A DNA stretch of 64,000 bases from Pseudomonas cichorii (GTDB lineage: Bacteria; Pseudomonadota; Gammaproteobacteria; Pseudomonadales; Pseudomonadaceae), in the NCBI RefSeq assembly GCF_003700275.1, contig NZ_RBRE01000041.1, forward strand, positions 84,093 to 148,092, written 5' to 3'. A model generated the notes under the pieces. The model ran no database searches and was not told the origin of the DNA. It saw nothing but the letters and a program-made list of their open reading frames with translations. The translations under genes and the position numbers were made by a program. Below are positions 13,107-26,417 of this stretch, piece by piece (positions within the stretch are counted from its first letter, which is position 1; every line of letters starts with the position of its first letter).

Positions 13107-16100
13107 TTATTGCGGATTCGCCCGGGTGCTGGAGAGCAGCGACTTCAGGTTGGCAGCCTTGGGCTTGACCAGCCAGAAGCGGCGCAGGTAGTCGTCCAGG
13201 TTTTCAGCCAGGTTACGGCCCCATTCGCTGTCGGTTTCCTCGACATACTCGTTCAGCACGCTTTGCAGGTGAGTGCGATAAGCCTCCATCGCCTCGCCGC
13301 TGATGCGCTGAATCTCGACCAGCTCATGGTTGACCCGGTCAACGAAGGTGTTGTCCTGGTCGAGCACGTAAGCGAAACCGCCCGTCATGCCGGAACCGAA
13401 GTTGTAGCCGGTCTTGCCGAGGACACAGACGAAACCACCGGTCATGTATTCGCAGCAGTGGTCGCCAGTGCCTTCCACGATGGCGTGGGCCCCGGAGTTA
13501 CGCACAGCGAAACGCTCACCCGCAGTACCGGCCGCGAACAACTTGCCGCCGGTCGCGCCGTACAGGCAGGTGTTGCCGACGATGGCGCTTTCATTGGTCT
13601 TGAACGGGCTGCCTTTAGGCGGAACGATGACCAGCTTGCCAGCGGTCATGCCTTTGCCGACGTAATCGTTGGCGTCGCCTTCCAGATACATGTTCAGACC
13701 ACCGGCGTTCCACACCCCGAAGCTCTGCCCGGCAGTGCCTTTGAAGCGGAAAGTGATCGGTGCCTTGTTCATGCCCTGGTTGCCGTGCAGCCTGGCGATT
13801 TCACCGGAAATCCGTGCACCGATGGAGCGGTCGCAGTTGCAGATATCCAGCTCGAATTCGCCGCCACTCAGGGATTCGATGGCCGGCTTGGCCATTTCCA
13901 CCATTTTTTCGGCCAACAGGCCTTTGTCGAACGGCGGGTTGCGGTCAACAAGGCTGAACTGAGGCTTGTCGGCCGGCACATGGTCGCTGCCCAACAGAGG
14001 CGTCAGGTCCAGATGCTGCTGCTTCTCGGTTTCGCCCGGCAGGATATCCAGCAGGTCGGTGCGGCCGATCAGCTCTTCAAGCGAGCGAACGCCCAGTTTG
14101 GCCAGCCACTCACGGGTTTCTTCAGCCACATAAGTGAAGAAGTTGATCACCATGTCGACAGTGCCGATGTAGTGATCCTTGCGCAGCTTGTCGTTCTGGG
14201 TCGCTACACCGGTGGCGCAGTTGTTCAGGTGACAGATACGCAGGTATTTGCAGCCCAGGGCAATCATCGGAGCCGTACCGAAGCCGAAGCTTTCGGCACC
14301 GAGGATAGCAGCCTTGATCACGTCCAGACCGGTTTTCAGACCACCGTCGGTCTGTACCCGAACCTTGCCGCGCAGGTCGTTGCCGCGCAGGGTCTGGTGA
14401 GTTTCAGCCAGGCCCAGTTCCCACGGTGCACCGGCGTACTTGATCGAGGTCAGAGGCGAAGCGCCTGTGCCGCCGTCGTAGCCGGAAATGGTGATCAGGT
14501 CGGCATAAGCCTTGGCCACACCGGCAGCAATGGTACCGACGCCCGCTTCAGCCACCAGTTTCACCGAAACCAGTGCCGCCGGGTTGACCTGCTTGAGGTC
14601 GAAAATCAGCTGCGACAGGTCTTCGATGGAATAGATGTCGTGGTGCGGCGGCGGCGAGATCAGGGTCACGCCCGGCACTGCATAGCGCAGTTTGGCGATC
14701 AGGCCATTGACCTTGCCACCCGGCAGTTGCCCGCCTTCACCCGGCTTGGCGCCTTGAGCGACCTTGATCTGCAACACGTCGGCGTTGACCAGATACTCAG
14801 GCGTCACGCCGAAACGGCCAGTCGCGATCTGTTTGATCTTGGAGCTGCGAATGGTGCCGTAACGCGATGGGTCTTCGCCGCCTTCACCGGAGTTGGAGCG
14901 GGCGCCCAGACGGTTCATCGCCTCGGCCAGCGCTTCGTGCGCTTCTGGCGACAAGGCACCGAGGGAAATCCCGGCGGAGTCGAAGCGCTTGAGAATCTCG
15001 CTCAACGGCTCGATTTCGTCGATGCTCAGCGGCTGGTCGAGAGTCTTGACCTGGAACAGGTCGCGAATCATCGACACCGGACGCTGGTCCACCAGCGCAG
15101 TGTATTCCTTGAACTTGCTGTAGTCGCCCTGCTGTACGGCAGCTTGCAGGGTGCTGACCACGTCCGGGTTGTAAGCGTGATACTCGCCACCGAACACGAA
15201 CTTGAGCAGACCACCTTGCTGGATCGGCTTGCGCGGGCTCCAGGCTTCGGCAGCCAGGGCTTTCTGCTCGGCCTCGATATCGACGAAACGGGCGCCTTTC
15301 AGGCGGCTTGGTACGCCACGGAAGCTAAGGTCGCAGACTTCCTCGGACAGGCCGATGGCCTCGAACAGCTGCGCGCCACGATAGGACGCAACGGTCGAGA
15401 TGCCCATCTTCGAGAGGATCTTGAGCAGGCCTTTGGTGATGCCTTTACGGTAGTTCTTGAAGACTTCGTAAAGGTCGCCCAGCACTTCACCGGTACGGAT
15501 CAGGTCACCCAGCACTTCGTAGGCCAGGAACGGATAGACCGCCGAGGCACCGAAGCCGATCAACACGGCAAAATGATGCGGGTCACGCGCAGTCGCGGTT
15601 TCGACCAGAATGTTGCTGTCGCAACGCAGGCCCTTCTCGGTCAGACGGTGGTGAACTGCGCCGACAGCCAGGGAAGCGTGGGCAGGCAGTTTGCCTGGAG
15701 CGATATGACGGTCGCTCAGCACCAGCAAGGTACGACCGGCACGCACGGCTTCTTCGGCCTGATCGGCGATGTTGCGTATGGCCGCTTCCAGACCGACGCT
15801 CTCGTCATAGTTCAGGTCGATGATCTGGCGCTCGAAACCCGGACGCTCCAGGTTCATCAGCGAACGCCACTTGGCCGGGGAAATCACCGGCGAGCTGAGG
15901 ATTACCCGCGAAGCATGCTCGGGCGATTCCTGGAAAATATTGCGCTCGGCACCGAGGCAGATTTCCAGCGACATGACGATGGCTTCACGCAGCGGGTCGA
16001 TCGGCGGGTTGGTCACCTGCGCGAACTGCTGGCGGAAGTAGTCGAAAGGCGAACGCACGCGACGCGACAGCACAGCCATCGGCGTATCGTCACCCATGGA

Positions 16101-17552
16101 GCCGACCGCTTCCTGGCCTTGCTCGCCCAACGGACGCAGTACCTGATCACGCTCTTCAAAGGTGACCTGATACATCTTCATGTATTGCTTGAGCTGGTCA
16201 CTGTTATAGAAGGCCGAACCGTGGTCGTTGTCTTCCATGGTCGCCTGGATGCGCAGGGCATTCTTGCGCAGCCATTGCTTGTACGGATGACGCGACTTCA
16301 AGCGGTTGTCGATGGCATCGGTGTCGAGAATCTGACCGGTTTCGGTATCCACCGCGAAAATCTGCCCAGGACCGACGCGGCCCTTGGCGATAACATCTTC
16401 GGGCTTGTAGTCCCATACGCCGATTTCCGACGCCAGGGTGATGTAGCCGTTCTTGGTCGTGACCCAGCGGGCCGGACGCAGACCGTTACGGTCGAGCAGG
16501 CAGACTGCATGGCGACCTTCGGTCATTACCACGCCGGCCGGACCATCCCACGGCTCCATGTGCATGGAGTTGTACTCATAGAACGCCCGCAGATCGGGGT
16601 CCATGGTTTCGACGTTCTGCCACGCTGGCGGAATGATCATCCGCACGCCGCGGAACAGGTCGATGCCGCCGGTGACCATCAGTTCGAGCATATTATCCAT
16701 GCTCGATGAGTCGGAACCGACGCGGTTGACCAGAGGGCCGAGTTCGTCCAGATCCATCAGATCGTTGGTGAACTTGGTACGCCGCGCCTGGGCCCAGTTA
16801 CGGTTGCCGGTAATGGTGTTGATCTCGCCGTTGTGGGCGAGGAAGCGGAATGGCTGAGCCAGTGGCCATTTCGGCAGGGTGTTGGTCGAGAAGCGCTGGT
16901 GGAACACACAGATCGCGGTCTGCAGGCGCTCGTCGCTGAGGTCAGGGAAGAATGCCGTCAGGTCGCGCGGCATCATCAGGCCTTTATAGATGATGGTCTT
17001 GTGCGAGAAGCTGCAGATGTAATGGTCGGCATCGGCAGCGTTGGCCACCGACGAGCGGCGACGGGCACTGAACAGCTTGATGGCGAATTCCTGATCGCTC
17101 AGGCCTTCACCACCGATGAATACCTGCTCGATCTTCGGCAGACGCTCAAGGGCCAGACGACCCAGCACGCTGGTGTCGATTGGCACCTGACGCCACCCGA
17201 CCAGGCTCAGGCCTTCGGCCAGAATCTCGCGGTTCATGTTCTCGCGAGCGATATCGGCCTTGGCGTCGTCCTGATTGAGGAACACCATGCCCACGGCATA
17301 TTGGCGGGGCAGATCGGCAGCGAAGTGATCCTTGGCGACCGCACGCAGGAAAGCATCCGGCTTCTGAATCAACAGACCGCAACCGTCACCGGTCTTGCCG
17401 TCGGCGTTGATCCCGCCACGGTGGGTCATGCAGGTCAGGGCCTGGATGGCCGTCTGCAGCAGGTGATGACTGGGCTCGCCCTGCATATGAGCGATCAGGC
17501 CGAAGCCGCAGTTATCCTTGAATTCATCTGGTTGGTATAGACCGGCTTTCAT
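13107..17552 (-). CDS. gltB: Glutamate synthase large (alpha) subunit
   Basis: 1481 residues from ATG 17552. It hydrolyses glutamine and adds the ammonia to 2-oxoglutarate to make glutamate, the central nitrogen assimilation step with glutamine synthetase. The start gives [18 protein letters not shown], in which a 14-residue propeptide precedes the nucleophile Cys15 of the N-terminal amidotransferase. The FMN barrel follows in the second half, with the 3Fe-4S motif [12 protein letters not shown], and the C-terminal beta-helix shows the Gly-rich [20 protein letters not shown] repeats. A GTG six bases upstream is an alternative start. Confidence 0.97.
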   Translation of the reverse strand: MKAGLYQPDEFKDNCGFGLIAHMQGEPSHHLLQTAIQALTCMTHRGGINADGKTGDGCGLLIQKPDAFLRAVAKDHFAADLPRQYAVGMVFLNQDDAKADIARENMNREILAEGLSLVGWRQVPIDTSVLGRLALERLPKIEQVFIGGEGLSDQEFAIKLFSARRRSSVANAADADHYICSFSHKTIIYKGLMMPRDLTAFFPDLSDERLQTAICVFHQRFSTNTLPKWPLAQPFRFLAHNGEINTITGNRNWAQARRTKFTNDLMDLDELGPLVNRVGSDSSSMDNMLELMVTGGIDLFRGVRMIIPPAWQNVETMDPDLRAFYEYNSMHMEPWDGPAGVVMTEGRHAVCLLDRNGLRPARWVTTKNGYITLASEIGVWDYKPEDVIAKGRVGPGQIFAVDTETGQILDTDAIDNRLKSRHPYKQWLRKNALRIQATMEDNDHGSAFYNSDQLKQYMKMYQVTFEERDQVLRPLGEQGQEAVGSMGDDTPMAVLSRRVRSPFDYFRQQFAQVTNPPIDPLREAIVMSLEICLGAERNIFQESPEHASRVILSSPVISPAKWRSLMNLERPGFERQIIDLNYDESVGLEAAIRNIADQAEEAVRAGRTLLVLSDRHIAPGKLPAHASLAVGAVHHRLTEKGLRCDSNILVETATARDPHHFAVLIGFGASAVYPFLAYEVLGDLIRTGEVLGDLYEVFKNYRKGITKGLLKILSKMGISTVASYRGAQLFEAIGLSEEVCDLSFRGVPSRLKGARFVDIEAEQKALAAEAWSPRKPIQQGGLLKFVFGGEYHAYNPDVVSTLQAAVQQGDYSKFKEYTALVDQRPVSMIRDLFQVKTLDQPLSIDEIEPLSEILKRFDSAGISLGALSPEAHEALAEAMNRLGARSNSGEGGEDPSRYGTIRSSKIKQIATGRFGVTPEYLVNADVLQIKVAQGAKPGEGGQLPGGKVNGLIAKLRYAVPGVTLISPPPHHDIYSIEDLSQLIFDLKQVNPAALVSVKLVAEAGVGTIAAGVAKAYADLITISGYDGGTGASPLTSIKYAGAPWELGLAETHQTLRGNDLRGKVRVQTDGGLKTGLDVIKAAILGAESFGFGTAPMIALGCKYLRICHLNNCATGVATQNDKLRKDHYIGTVDMVINFFTYVAEETREWLAKLGVRSLEELIGRTDLLDILPGETEKQQHLDLTPLLGSDHVPADKPQFSLVDRNPPFDKGLLAEKMVEMAKPAIESLSGGEFELDICNCDRSIGARISGEIARLHGNQGMNKAPITFRFKGTAGQSFGVWNAGGLNMYLEGDANDYVGKGMTAGKLVIVPPKGSPFKTNESAIVGNTCLYGATGGKLFAAGTAGERFAVRNSGAHAIVEGTGDHCCEYMTGGFVCVLGKTGYNFGSGMTGGFAYVLDQDNTFVDRVNHELVEIQRISGEAMEAYRTHLQSVLNEYVEETDSEWGRNLAENLDDYLRRFWLVKPKAANLKSLLSSTRANPQ

Positions 17553-17910
17553 AGACACTTTCTCACCAGGCTGCCTCTATCCGAGGCATATTTCTTTTCA
17601 ATTCAATCACTTACCTGTCACGCCGAACGTACGCCGGCTTCGGAGAGGCAAAACGGAGGTCATTGTACACAGCGACACAAAGGCCCACAAATTTTACGGC
17701 GAAAAGCCGAAATCCAATGTCGCATTTATGAAGGTTTTATAGGCGACCACTGTGCTAGTCAAAGTATTTTTTCAATATTCTGACCGAAGTGGGCTAAACG
17801 GCATGGCGCTTGTAACGCAGACACCGCAAGGCGCGCCGCTAAAAGCGGCACGTCCGTGCAGGTAAAATCAGGTTTGCCGGGTGAGCGGCCTGGATAAGGC
17901 CGCTGCGACT
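17553..17910 (-). promoter_or_regulatory. gltB upstream region, 358 bp
   Basis: No gene is seen here. On the minus strand two sigma-70-like pairs can be read: TTGTGG-17 bp-TACAAT, with TACAAT at 17667-17662, and TTGACT (17762-17757)-15 bp-TATAAA (17741-17736). The second has a short spacer. Either could drive gltBD. No operator was recognised with confidence. Confidence 0.4.
17884..17904 (-). terminator. Hairpin just after the damX-like gene
   Basis: AGCGGCCT and AGGCCGCT form a perfect 8-bp stem with a 5-base loop seven bases beyond the stop codon. No U run follows directly, so termination is uncertain. Confidence 0.4.
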
Positions 17911-19533
17911 TCAGCGAGTGGCGCCGAGCTCTTGTTGGATGCTGGCGACAGTACGGGGCCAAGGTTTACCAGCCTGAACCTTGGCTGGCAAGACCTTGAT
18001 GGCTGCAAGAGCGGCAGCGCGGTCGGAAAAGTTGCCGTACGTCACTACATACAGGGGCTTGCCCTGCAATGTTTTCTTGAAGTAACGGTACTCGCCGCCT
18101 TGCTCGGCAACATAGGCCTGGGCCGTCGCTTCGGAGCTGGTGCCCAGAATCTGCACGACATAATGACCTGGCGCCTGACCGCTGTACCAGTTGCCACCCG
18201 CAGCCGGTTTGGCAGCGGCAGCAGCAGGTTTTTCAGCAGGCTTGGCGGGTGCCGGAGCTGGCTTGGCCGTGGCGACCTGAGCTGGAGCCGGTGCAGGCTT
18301 GGCGGCCGGAGCAACCGGCGTTGCCGCCGCTGGAGCCGGAATGGAAGAACGAGGCACAGCAGAAGGTGCCTGGCCTGCCGCCGCGCCCGCAGGTGGCGCA
18401 GTGGTGGTTACCGTGGCCGGCTGGGCTGGCGACCCCATCGGCACTGCATCTTCGTCGCTTTCTCCGGCACCGGCCGCTTCAGCCAGAGGCCCGCGCATCA
18501 CCGGCTGCGAATTGCCGACCAGCGGCAGAGGCATCGGCTGCGAATTGCCCGCGAACTCGATCGCCGGCCCGCCATTGTTGGATTGCTGGTTCGCTGGAGC
18601 GCCCTGCCCCAACGGCAATTGAGCCTGGGCCGGAGCATTGGCTGGCGCGGCAGTCTTGTCCCCACGGCCAGGGATCAGCACTGCGGCTGCCACTGCGACC
18701 ACGACGACTGCGCCCAAGGCCAGTACGTGTTTTTTCGGCATGTTGAACCCCACACTTGGGCGCTTGACCGCGGAGCGACTCGCGATCATCGCCTCGATCA
18801 TTGAATCGCGGGCGACCTGGTTGATGGTTCCAGGCCAGCCATCGGACTGTTCATGGATATCGGTAATCTGCTCGGCAGTGAACAACGCGATTCCTTGCCC
18901 TGCACCTTCCAGACGTTGAGCCAGATACTCCCGGGTTTCTTCTTCGGTATAAGGTTGCAACTCGATGACATGAAAGCGCTCGCCTTCGACATCACCCTGC
19001 AGGTCAGCACACAGCTGATCGAGTCGATCGATCAGCGACGGCTCGCCAAACAGGAACACATGCGGACGCCCCTCAGGCGTGCCTGCGGCCAGACCCAGCA
19101 ACGCTTCGAGCGCCGAATCGCCGAGTTGTTCCGCATCGTCGACCAGCAAATAGACTTCCTGACCCGTCAGCGCGAGCTGCACGACCTGCGCAAGGATCGC
19201 CTGCATTTCAGCCTGGGCGACCAGCAGGGCCTGTGCGACCTGCTGCAGAACACCTGCCGCATCGCTGGCGCCACGCGCCGAAATGACCACGCTCTGCACC
19301 GACTGCTTGTTGGTGCTCGCCACCAGAGCCTGGCGCAGCAGGGTCTTGCCGCTACCCTGCGGCCCGGTTACGGCCAGCAGCAACTGGCTGTAGCGCGCCA
19401 GATGATGAAGCTGCCCCAGCACCGACTTGCGCTGGGCAGGGAAAAACTTGAAGCCAGGCACCCGCGCCGCAAAGGGGTCATGACTCAACTGATAATGGCC
19501 GAGGAAAGCCTCGTCGGCATGCAAACTAGTCAT
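17911..19533 (-). CDS. DamX-like AAA+ ATPase with SPOR domain
   Basis: 540 residues from ATG 19533. The N-terminal 270 residues are an ExeA/GspA-like AAA+ module with Walker A GPQGSGKT (57-64) and a Walker B-like YLLVDDAEQLG. A single membrane segment follows (HVLALGAVVVVAVAAAVLI), then about 150 residues of Ala/Pro-rich linker, and a C-terminal SPOR domain (HYVVQILGTSSEATAQAYV) that binds denuded septal peptidoglycan. The aroK-aroB-damX order matches E. coli, supporting a role at the division septum. The ATPase module is fused ahead of the anchor. Confidence 0.88.
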   Translation of the reverse strand: MTSLHADEAFLGHYQLSHDPFAARVPGFKFFPAQRKSVLGQLHHLARYSQLLLAVTGPQGSGKTLLRQALVASTNKQSVQSVVISARGASDAAGVLQQVAQALLVAQAEMQAILAQVVQLALTGQEVYLLVDDAEQLGDSALEALLGLAAGTPEGRPHVFLFGEPSLIDRLDQLCADLQGDVEGERFHVIELQPYTEEETREYLAQRLEGAGQGIALFTAEQITDIHEQSDGWPGTINQVARDSMIEAMIASRSAVKRPSVGFNMPKKHVLALGAVVVVAVAAAVLIPGRGDKTAAPANAPAQAQLPLGQGAPANQQSNNGGPAIEFAGNSQPMPLPLVGNSQPVMRGPLAEAAGAGESDEDAVPMGSPAQPATVTTTAPPAGAAAGQAPSAVPRSSIPAPAAATPVAPAAKPAPAPAQVATAKPAPAPAKPAEKPAAAAAKPAAGGNWYSGQAPGHYVVQILGTSSEATAQAYVAEQGGEYRYFKKTLQGKPLYVVTYGNFSDRAAALAAIKVLPAKVQAGKPWPRTVASIQQELGATR

Positions 19534-19543
19534 GGGTTTTCCG

Positions 19544-20647
19544 TTAACCTCTAAGCTGATCCACCAGGGCACGGTAATCCGCAACCAAGGTGGCCTGTAG
19601 TACTTCTTTTGGATAATCGTCCGTGATAACCGCTTCACCCATCTGACGCAGCAGCACCAGACGCAGGCGACCATCGATCACTTTCTTGTCGATCGCCATG
19701 TGTTCGAGGAAATCGTTTTCCGTCATGTCCTGCGGCGGCACTACCGGCAATCCGGCGCGCTGCAACAGGCGAATACCGCGATCCCGCTCCTGGGTGGTGA
19801 TCCAGCCAAGACGCGCGGACATCTCCAGTGCCATGACCGTACCGGCGGAAACCGCTTCGCCATGCAGCCAGACACCATAGCCCATATGCGTTTCGATGGC
19901 ATGGCCAAAAGTGTGGCCCAGGTTCAGGGTGGCCCGCAGACCGGTCTCACGCTCATCGGCACCAACCACCAGCGCCTTGGCCGCGCACGAGCGCTGGATG
20001 GCGATGGTCAGCGCGGCCTGGTCCAGGCCGCGCAACTCGTCGACGTGTTCTTCAAGCCAGGTCAGGAAAGGCTCGTCGCAGATCAGGCCGTACTTGATGA
20101 CTTCAGCCAGCCCGGCGGACAGCTCACGCTCAGGCAGGGTATTGAGGGTGGTGGTATCGATCAGCACGACGCCCGGCTGATAGAAGGCACCGACCATGTT
20201 CTTGCCCAACGGATGGTTGATGCCGGTCTTGCCGCCCACCGATGAATCCACCTGGGACAACAGGGTGGTCGGGATCTGGATGAAATTCACACCACGCTGA
20301 TAGCAGGCGGCAGCAAATCCGGCCATGTCACCGATCACACCACCACCCAGGGCAATCACTGTCGTGCGGCGATCATGGCGAGCCGTGAGCAGGCCGTCGA
20401 AGATGGTTTGCAGGGTTTCCCAATTCTTGAACGCTTCGCCATCGGGAAGCACGATCGACAAGACGTTGTAGCCCACCAGGGTGCGCGTCAATCGCTCAAG
20501 ATAAAGAGGAGCCACCGTGGTATTGGAAACGATAGCCACCTGCCGCCCAACGATATGCGGGATCAGCAGCTCCGGCTTGTCCAGAAGGCCTTCGCCAATA
20601 TGAATCGGGTAGCTACGCTCACCAAGCTCGACCTTAAGTGTCTGCAT
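19544..20647 (-). CDS. aroB: 3-dehydroquinate synthase
   Basis: 367 residues from ATG 20647, preceded by GGGGA. It converts DAHP to 3-dehydroquinate, step two of the shikimate pathway, using NAD and a divalent metal. Motifs seen are [10 protein letters not shown], the NAD-binding [19 protein letters not shown], the substrate loop [18 protein letters not shown] and the metal-binding histidine [12 protein letters not shown]. It ends 10 bp before the damX-like start and follows aroK by 115 bp. Confidence 0.96.
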   Translation of the reverse strand: MQTLKVELGERSYPIHIGEGLLDKPELLIPHIVGRQVAIVSNTTVAPLYLERLTRTLVGYNVLSIVLPDGEAFKNWETLQTIFDGLLTARHDRRTTVIALGGGVIGDMAGFAAACYQRGVNFIQIPTTLLSQVDSSVGGKTGINHPLGKNMVGAFYQPGVVLIDTTTLNTLPERELSAGLAEVIKYGLICDEPFLTWLEEHVDELRGLDQAALTIAIQRSCAAKALVVGADERETGLRATLNLGHTFGHAIETHMGYGVWLHGEAVSAGTVMALEMSARLGWITTQERDRGIRLLQRAGLPVVPPQDMTENDFLEHMAIDKKVIDGRLRLVLLRQMGEAVITDDYPKEVLQATLVADYRALVDQLRG

Positions 20648-20762
20648 GTGTCCCCACATTGATTACCGATTGGGCATTGCGCATGTTTTTTCGTGCGCCA
20701 GGACAGCAAATGGCTGTCGCTGTTTTGATGGTCGCCGAGGATAGCGCATTTTCGTCTGCGCT

Positions 20763-21281
20763 TTAACGGGGAGGAAGCTCTGCCAAGCGGGCAAGTATGT
20801 CAAGAACGACCATACGCGGCGGCCGTTCATCGGTTTCAACCACCAGATCGGCGATTTCCCGATACAGCGGATCGCGAATGGCCAGCAACTCGCTCAATAC
20901 CCGGGCCGGATCGGCAGTACGCAACAAGGGGCGATTGCGGTCACGGGCCGTACGCCCGACCTGCTGCTCGACCGAAGCGTGCAGATACACCACACGTCCG
21001 CCAGCACGCAGTGCCTGACGATTTTCGCCGCGCATTACCGCTCCGCCGCCAGTCGCCAGCACGACGCCGTCGGCTTCGCACAGTTCGGCAATCATCGCCT
21101 GCTCGCGATCACGAAAGCCCGGCTCGCCTTCCTTGTCGAAGATCCATGGGATATTTGCGCCCGAGCGCAATTCGATTTCCTTGTCGGAATCCTTGAATGG
21201 CAGGCGCAGCTCTTTGGCAAGCAAACGGCCGATGGTGCTTTTACCAGCGCCCATCGGCCCTACAAGTATTAAATTTCGCAC
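20763..21281 (-). CDS. aroK: Shikimate kinase
   Basis: 172 residues from a GTG start at 21281. It phosphorylates the 3-hydroxyl of shikimate with ATP. The P-loop GPMGAGKST lies at residues 8-16, shikimate-binding DSD at 32-34, and GGGAVMR plus the lid RDRNRPLL follow. The start lies four bases after the pilQ stop without a clear ribosome binding site, so translation is probably coupled to pilQ. Confidence 0.95.
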   Translation of the reverse strand: MRNLILVGPMGAGKSTIGRLLAKELRLPFKDSDKEIELRSGANIPWIFDKEGEPGFRDREQAMIAELCEADGVVLATGGGAVMRGENRQALRAGGRVVYLHASVEQQVGRTARDRNRPLLRTADPARVLSELLAIRDPLYREIADLVVETDERPPRMVVLDILARLAELPPR

Positions 21282-21285
21282 AGAA

Positions 21286-23412
21286 TCAACGACTCACAGC
21301 AATCGCCTGGTTGTTCATGATACGCGGAGTCAGAAATACCAACAGCTCGGATTTCGCTTCTGAAACCGTATCCCGACGGAAAAGTCGGCCAAGATACGGC
21401 ACATCGCCAAGAAATGGCACTTTCTCGACAACTTTACTTTGCGTATTGGAGAACACCCCACCGATCACGATCGTCTCGCCATCGGAAACCAGCACCTTGG
21501 CATTGACCTCGTTTTTCTTGATCGGCGGTACACCAAGGACCGCATTGAGGTAGTCCGGCTCATCCTTGGTGACCTTGACCTCCATGATGATGCGATTGTC
21601 CGGCGTGATCTGCGGCGTAACTTCCAGCGACAGGGACGCTTCCTTGAAGCTCACGGTTGTGGCGCCACTGGAGCTGGATTCCTGATAGGGGATTTCCGTA
21701 CCCTTGAGGATCTTGGCGGTTTCCTTGTCGGAAGTGACCACTTTCGGCTGGGAGACGATTTCACCGTTGCCGGTCTTCTCCATCGCACTCAGCTCAAGGT
21801 CGAGCAGGGTGTTGTTGGTGACGAAGGCAATCCCGATACCCGACGTTGCATCGGCAGCGCCCAGGTCGACGAACGGTACGTTGCCGGTCAAGTCATTACC
21901 GGTGTTACCCGCTTCATCGCCATTATCGTCCAGGCCGTAGGTATTCCAGTTGCCGCCACCGACCCTGGTGCCACCCCAGCGCACGCCCAGCGCCTTGTCG
22001 TAATCGACGTTGGCTTCGACGATGCGCGCTTCGATCATCACCTGACGCACCGGAATATCCAGCTGCGACACGATGCGGCGCAGTTCATCGAGGCGGTCCT
22101 GGGTCTGATAGGCAATGATGTTGTTGGTGCGCTCATCCACCGTGATCGAACCGCGCTCGTCGATCTTCGATTCGACGCTGGTCACCGACTGGAACAACTT
22201 GGCGATATCGGCAGCCTTGGCGTAATTGACCTGCAAGAGCTCGCGACGCAACGGTGCCAGCTCGGAAATCTGCTTGAGGGACTCCAGTTCCTGACGTTCA
22301 CGGGCGGCGATTTCATCAGCGGGCGCGACCAGCAGCACACTGCCGACCTTGCGCTTGTCCAGGCCCTTGGTCTTGAGCACCAGATCCAGCGCCTGATCCC
22401 ACGGCACGTTCTGCAGGCGCAGGGTAATACCGCCCTGCACCGTATCGCTGGCGACCAGGTTCAGGTTGGTGAAGTCGGCGATCAATTGCAGCACCGAACG
22501 TACATCGATGTCCTGGAAGTTCAGCGACAGTTTTTCACCGGTGTATACCGGCTTGTCGGCTGCGCGGCGGTCCAGGTCTTCGTTGGTCAACGGGCGGACG
22601 CTGATGGTCAGCTTGTTTTCGGTCTGGTAGGCCGAGTAATCGAAGGCGCCCGCAGGCTCGATGCTGATACTGGCCTTGTCAGCGGAAGTCGTGGCACTGA
22701 CGAACTGTACAGGCGTTGCGAAGTCCTTGACGTCCAGCCTGACGCGCAATGGCTCAGGCAACTGGGTCTTGGCGAAGTCGACGCGAATCTTGCCGCCCTG
22801 CTCCTGAATGTCCGGCGAGATGCCAGGGCTGCTCAGGTCGATGACGACATTGCCTTCGCCCAGCTCACCGCGCTGGAAATCGATATTCTTGATGGCTTTC
22901 GCGCCAGCTGGCACGAATGGCCGGGCAGCAGGAGCTGGTGCCGGGACCGCAACTCTCGGTGTTCCCATGGCCGTGGTCGGCTGGGAAGACTGGGCCGCCG
23001 CAGCGCCCTGGCCAATGACCACGAACAGATTGTTGCCTTCGACACGCGAACTGTAGGGCGACAGCGTCGTCATGTTGATGATGACCCGCGTGCGGTCCTG
23101 GGCCTGAACCACCACGACGCTGCGCGCGTTGCCCGCACCCAGGTCACGACTCTTGGTCGCCAACTGACTGGTCACACCCGGCAGATCCAGGGCGATGCGC
23201 GCCGGCTGCTCGGTGGTGTAGCCGCGCGGCGCAGGCACCGGGGCATCGAACGAAAGCTTCAGTTCGATCCGGTCGCCGGGCAAGGCTGCGACATCCAGGG
23301 TTTTGAGATTGGCTGCCTGGAGAACCGGCGAAAGCATCGCTATCCATAGCGATACGCCGATAATCGAGAGAATCCTGGTCATGATGAGTTTCCGTTGTGC
23401 GGTGTTATGCAT
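21286..23412 (-). CDS. pilQ: Type IV pilus secretin PilQ
   Basis: About 708 residues. PilQ forms the outer membrane ring through which the pilus passes. After the signal peptide (cleavage near VLQA-AN) come AMIN domains that bind peptidoglycan, the STN/N0 domain ([20 protein letters not shown]), an N1 (KH-like) domain, and the secretin barrel with [15 protein letters not shown] near the C-terminus. ATG 23412 has AAGG six bases upstream. ATG 23433 overlaps the pilP stop as ATGA, and ATG 23382 begins a neater signal peptide; the start is therefore open. Confidence 0.94.
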   Translation of the reverse strand: MHNTAQRKLIMTRILSIIGVSLWIAMLSPVLQAANLKTLDVAALPGDRIELKLSFDAPVPAPRGYTTEQPARIALDLPGVTSQLATKSRDLGAGNARSVVVVQAQDRTRVIINMTTLSPYSSRVEGNNLFVVIGQGAAAAQSSQPTTAMGTPRVAVPAPAPAARPFVPAGAKAIKNIDFQRGELGEGNVVIDLSSPGISPDIQEQGGKIRVDFAKTQLPEPLRVRLDVKDFATPVQFVSATTSADKASISIEPAGAFDYSAYQTENKLTISVRPLTNEDLDRRAADKPVYTGEKLSLNFQDIDVRSVLQLIADFTNLNLVASDTVQGGITLRLQNVPWDQALDLVLKTKGLDKRKVGSVLLVAPADEIAARERQELESLKQISELAPLRRELLQVNYAKAADIAKLFQSVTSVESKIDERGSITVDERTNNIIAYQTQDRLDELRRIVSQLDIPVRQVMIEARIVEANVDYDKALGVRWGGTRVGGGNWNTYGLDDNGDEAGNTGNDLTGNVPFVDLGAADATSGIGIAFVTNNTLLDLELSAMEKTGNGEIVSQPKVVTSDKETAKILKGTEIPYQESSSSGATTVSFKEASLSLEVTPQITPDNRIIMEVKVTKDEPDYLNAVLGVPPIKKNEVNAKVLVSDGETIVIGGVFSNTQSKVVEKVPFLGDVPYLGRLFRRDTVSEAKSELLVFLTPRIMNNQAIAVSR

Positions 23413-23429
23413 GCTTGGCCTTGCCCACT

Positions 23430-23957
23430 TCATGAGCGTTCTTTGAGGGAAATACTGCGCGGCCTTTCAAGCCAGGCCCCCTCTCCATCAGGAACTATTT
23501 CAATGACATCGACCTGCGCATCGCTGACCGACACAATCCGGCCGTTATTGCGGCCCAGATAATCACCCACCTTCACCCGATGCACACCTCCGGCACCGCG
23601 CAACAAGGCGAATGTACCCGATTCGTTGCCAATCGTTCCGACCATCTCGAACGATTCGATGTTGAACCCTTCGAGAAACTGCTTGACCCGTGTCTCGTCG
23701 GGCTTGACCAGCCGCGAGCCTTTCTGGCGATTGAGCAGATCGATCTTCACCGGAGGCTGGAACGGACTGCGCAGGTTGGCCGCGTTGTAGGTAAAGGTTT
23801 CATAGGGCCGAAACTTGGGCAATGGGTCGATATTGCCCGATGGACGCGCCTTGGCCTCATCGATGAAGGTACCGAGGTCTGCAAACTCCTGATCGTTGTC
23901 GCACCCGGCCAGCCCCATCAACAGCATACTGACGCACAACAGTCGCGCCGCCCTCAT
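23430..23957 (-). CDS. pilP: Type IV pilus lipoprotein PilP
   Basis: 175 residues with a lipoprotein signal ending in the lipobox LAGC (Cys19). The flexible N-terminus of the mature protein binds PilN/PilO and the C-terminal HR domain (GTIGNESGTFALLRGAGGVH onward) meets the PilQ periplasmic domains, joining inner and outer membrane parts of the machine. Its ATG overlaps the pilO stop by four bases. Confidence 0.94.
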   Translation of the reverse strand: MRAARLLCVSMLLMGLAGCDNDQEFADLGTFIDEAKARPSGNIDPLPKFRPYETFTYNAANLRSPFQPPVKIDLLNRQKGSRLVKPDETRVKQFLEGFNIESFEMVGTIGNESGTFALLRGAGGVHRVKVGDYLGRNNGRIVSVSDAQVDVIEIVPDGEGAWLERPRSISLKERS

Positions 23958-24577
23958 TTCTTCAGCCCTTCATCGTTGTAGCGGTAGGTCTTGGCCAGAA
24001 TGTTCATGCGCAGCTTGGTCTGGGATTTGGGATCGACCGGTTTGATCTCGAAATCATGCAGCGTCACGATGCGCGGCAGGCTGGCCACACCGCTGACAAA
24101 GGTCGCCAGATCGTGATAACCGCCGACGACCGTGATCTGGATCGGCAATTCGATGTAGAACTGCTGCACCCCTTCGGGCAACAGCTTGATCTCCTCGAAT
24201 TCCAGGCCACTGCCCAGACCGGTACGGGTGATGTCTTCGAGCAGACCCGGCACCTCGGTGTCGCTGGGCAATTGCCGCAGCAGAGCGCCGAAGGTGTTTT
24301 CCATTTCTTCCATCTGCTTCTTGTAAGGCTCCAGGTTCGCGGCCTGGAATGCCTTGGTCGACAGTTGCTCGCGCAGCATCAGCTCATTGGCCTGCGCACC
24401 TTCCAGGCGGGCTTCAAGCTCCTGGATGAAAAAGAAATAACCCAGCCCGAGCACCAGAACCATCACCAACGCACCGGAAATCGCCTTGACCGCTGCCGGC
24501 CAGGAACCCAGGTTATTGAGGTCCAGATCGTTGAGATCGACCTTGCGCAGCCCTTCCAGCCATTCGGAAACATTCAT
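23954..24577 (-). CDS. pilO: Type IV pilus assembly protein PilO
   Basis: 207 residues: a short cytoplasmic N-terminus, one membrane helix (ISGALVMVLVLGLGYFFFIQ), a periplasmic coiled coil, and a ferredoxin-like C-terminal domain. It pairs with PilN in the alignment subcomplex. The start overlaps the end of pilN by four bases. Confidence 0.93.
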   Translation of the reverse strand: MNVSEWLEGLRKVDLNDLDLNNLGSWPAAVKAISGALVMVLVLGLGYFFFIQELEARLEGAQANELMLREQLSTKAFQAANLEPYKKQMEEMENTFGALLRQLPSDTEVPGLLEDITRTGLGSGLEFEEIKLLPEGVQQFYIELPIQITVVGGYHDLATFVSGVASLPRIVTLHDFEIKPVDPKSQTKLRMNILAKTYRYNDEGLKK

Positions 24578-25145
24578 GGCTTGGCTCCTTCAACGACAAC
24601 GGCAGGCTGGGTCTGACGGACGGTCAACTGAAAGACGTTGGCCTGATCCACTGCACCGGCCGTGGTCGCCTTGACCTCGGTCAGGCTTGGCGATTCCAGC
24701 CAGTCGGAAGCTTCCAGGTTGCGCATCAGGTCCGAAACCCGGTTGTTCGATTCGGCAGCTCCGCTGATGGAAATCAATTTGTCGGTCATTTTGACATCTG
24801 TGAAATAAACGCCATCCGGCAGGGTCCGCGCCAACTGGTCGAACATCCGGCCAATGATCGGGCGATTGCCCTGCAGGTCCTGGATGATCTTCATCCGCTC
24901 CAGCAACTGTTTGCGCCGGGCTTTCAGGTCGCTGATTTCCTTGATGCGGATATCCAGCTGGGCGATTTCCTTCTGCAGGAAGGCGTTGCGCGACTCTTGA
25001 TAGGTAATCGAGTTGCTGACGTAGCGATCGATCATGAACAGGGCTGCTACAGAGAGCACCAGCACACCGGCCAGGACCGTCAGGAAACGCTTCCTGCGCT
25101 CTTCGCGAAGCTCTTCACGCCACGGTAAAAGGTTGATCCGTGCCA

Positions 25146-25146
<1 letters not shown>
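24574..25146 (-). CDS. pilN: Type IV pilus assembly protein PilN
   Basis: 190 residues. The N-terminal ARINLLPWREELREERR carries the INLLPWR motif that docks in the groove of PilM. A membrane helix (FLTVLAGVLVLSVAALFMID) and a periplasmic coiled coil plus ferredoxin-like domain follow. Its first base is the last base of the pilM stop codon. Confidence 0.94.
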
Positions 25147-26363
<1,217 letters not shown>

Positions 26364-26417
26364 TCATTTGTAAATGCCTGTGCTTAACCCATTCTTTTTC
26401 GTGGAAATCCAAAAGCC

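Noticed and set aside
21439..23349. 636-codon plus-strand frame across pilQ
   Set aside because: Antisense shadow; PilQ is certain on the minus strand.
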